From Hyphomicrobiaceae bacterium (GTDB taxonomy: Bacteria > Pseudomonadota > Alphaproteobacteria > Rhizobiales > Hyphomicrobiaceae), in contig JAKFWF010000025.1 in NCBI GenBank assembly GCA_021730785.1, positions 85,472 to 149,471 on the forward strand: 64,000 nucleotides of DNA, in the 5' to 3' direction. The notes below the pieces were generated by a model. The model saw nothing but the letters and a program-made list of their open reading frames with translations. It had not been told where the DNA came from and made no database searches. The position numbers and the translations under genes are program-made. Every line of letters starts with the position of its first letter. The stretch's first letter is position 1. Below, in pieces: positions 63,709-64,000 of this stretch.

Positions 63709-64000
63709 TTGAACCGCATCATTTACCTATTTGGCATTTTGTTCGGTGTGCCAGCGATCGCCCTGGCAATTCTGCCGGGCGCGGTCCTCACCGTCATCAG
63801 ACGTCGGCTTGGTCGCGCTCCCCGCCTCGTCTGGGTTGGGGTGCCAGTCAACAGCCATGCGGACGTGTCGCGTGCGATGCGCGCCGTTGGTTACGAAACG
63901 AGGAGCATCGCCACCGAGCGCTACGCCCAGTCAGACGGCAGTCGTTACGATCACTGGATTCCACTGTGGCGGCGGCTCCCTAAAGGATTGAACGCGCTGG
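63709..64000 (+). CDS. Partial gene at window edge, possible polysaccharide-synthesis protein
   Basis: A TTG start with GGCAGGAG seven bases upstream opens a frame with no stop before the window ends (97 codons). It begins with one hydrophobic segment 'IIYLFGILFGVPAIALAIL', then 'RLVWVGVPVNSHADVSRAMRAVG' (in part), which resembles the start of glycosyltransferase-like surface carbohydrate proteins. Base use returns to the high-GC norm. Not identified. Confidence 0.5.
   Translation, partial: MNRIIYLFGILFGVPAIALAILPGAVLTVIRRRLGRAPRLVWVGVPVNSHADVSRAMRAVGYETRSIATERYAQSDGSRYDHWIPLWRRLPKGLNAL

Noticed and set aside
1..64000. CRISPR array, rRNA operon, prophage or toxin-antitoxin module
   Set aside because: No regularly spaced repeats, rRNA sequence, phage genes or recognisable toxin-antitoxin pairs seen.

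Overview
The window is GC-rich and densely coded. It reads as an alphaproteobacterium, probably Rhizobiales/Hyphomicrobiales. The signs are the gene families present (OpgC, CoxMSL form I, Xsc, electron-transfer flavoprotein:ubiquinone oxidoreductase), a perfect CtrA-type box (TTAA-N7-TTAAC at 15433-15448), and a dispersed palindromic intergenic repeat at 6404-6500. The lineage call is inference from gene content. No rRNA gene, CRISPR array or intact insertion sequence was found.

Region 1 (1-21 kb) is mostly housekeeping and scattered metabolism: oxidoreductase, histidine phosphatase, YaiI, sterol desaturase, ruvB, a Tat-exported phosphoesterase, ybgC, ETF-QO, an overlapping OpgC/SGNH pair, threonine dehydratase, a TPR lipoprotein-like protein, a WD40-cytochrome c fusion, tRNA-Thr(GGT), several compositionally odd hypotheticals, a CaiB/BaiF CoA-transferase and a DUF2064 transferase. 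Region 2 (20.6-29.6 kb) has a Tat-exported MBL hydrolase, an acetylpolyamine-amidohydrolase-like protein, a ribokinase, then xsc-ackA (sulfoacetaldehyde acetyltransferase plus acetate kinase, with no pta beside them), a degraded IS5-type transposase tail, a TRIC channel and an MHS-type transporter.

Region 3 (30.2-42.3 kb) is a complete benzoate-to-muconolactone-isomer module. A BenM/CatM-like LysR regulator is divergent from catB-catC-catA-benA-benB-benC-benD. This is followed by a five-gene branched-chain-amino-acid-type ABC importer. A near-identical 40-bp element containing the BenM/CatM site ATAC-N7-GTAT lies 97-98 bp before both catB and the importer's binding-protein gene, so the importer is most likely co-regulated and carries benzoate or a related aromatic acid.

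Region 4 (42.6-53.5 kb) has two divergent units. Leftward is an SsuABC/TauABC-type importer with a PuuE-like amidohydrolase. Rightward is coxM-coxS-coxL-coxD-coxE-coxF, an aerobic form I carbon monoxide dehydrogenase with the AYRCSFR active-site motif and its maturation genes. Together with benzoate, sulfonate and transport functions this suggests a versatile mixotroph.

Region 5 (53.7-64 kb) is a surface-polysaccharide locus: AsnB-type amidotransferase, Wzm/Wzt ABC exporter, SDR, deacetylase, LpxD-like acyltransferase, TylF-like methyltransferase, glycosyltransferase, and a truncated gene at the right edge. The last methyltransferase and glycosyltransferase (about 61.0-63.5 kb) are visibly AT-richer than everything else, consistent with horizontal acquisition.
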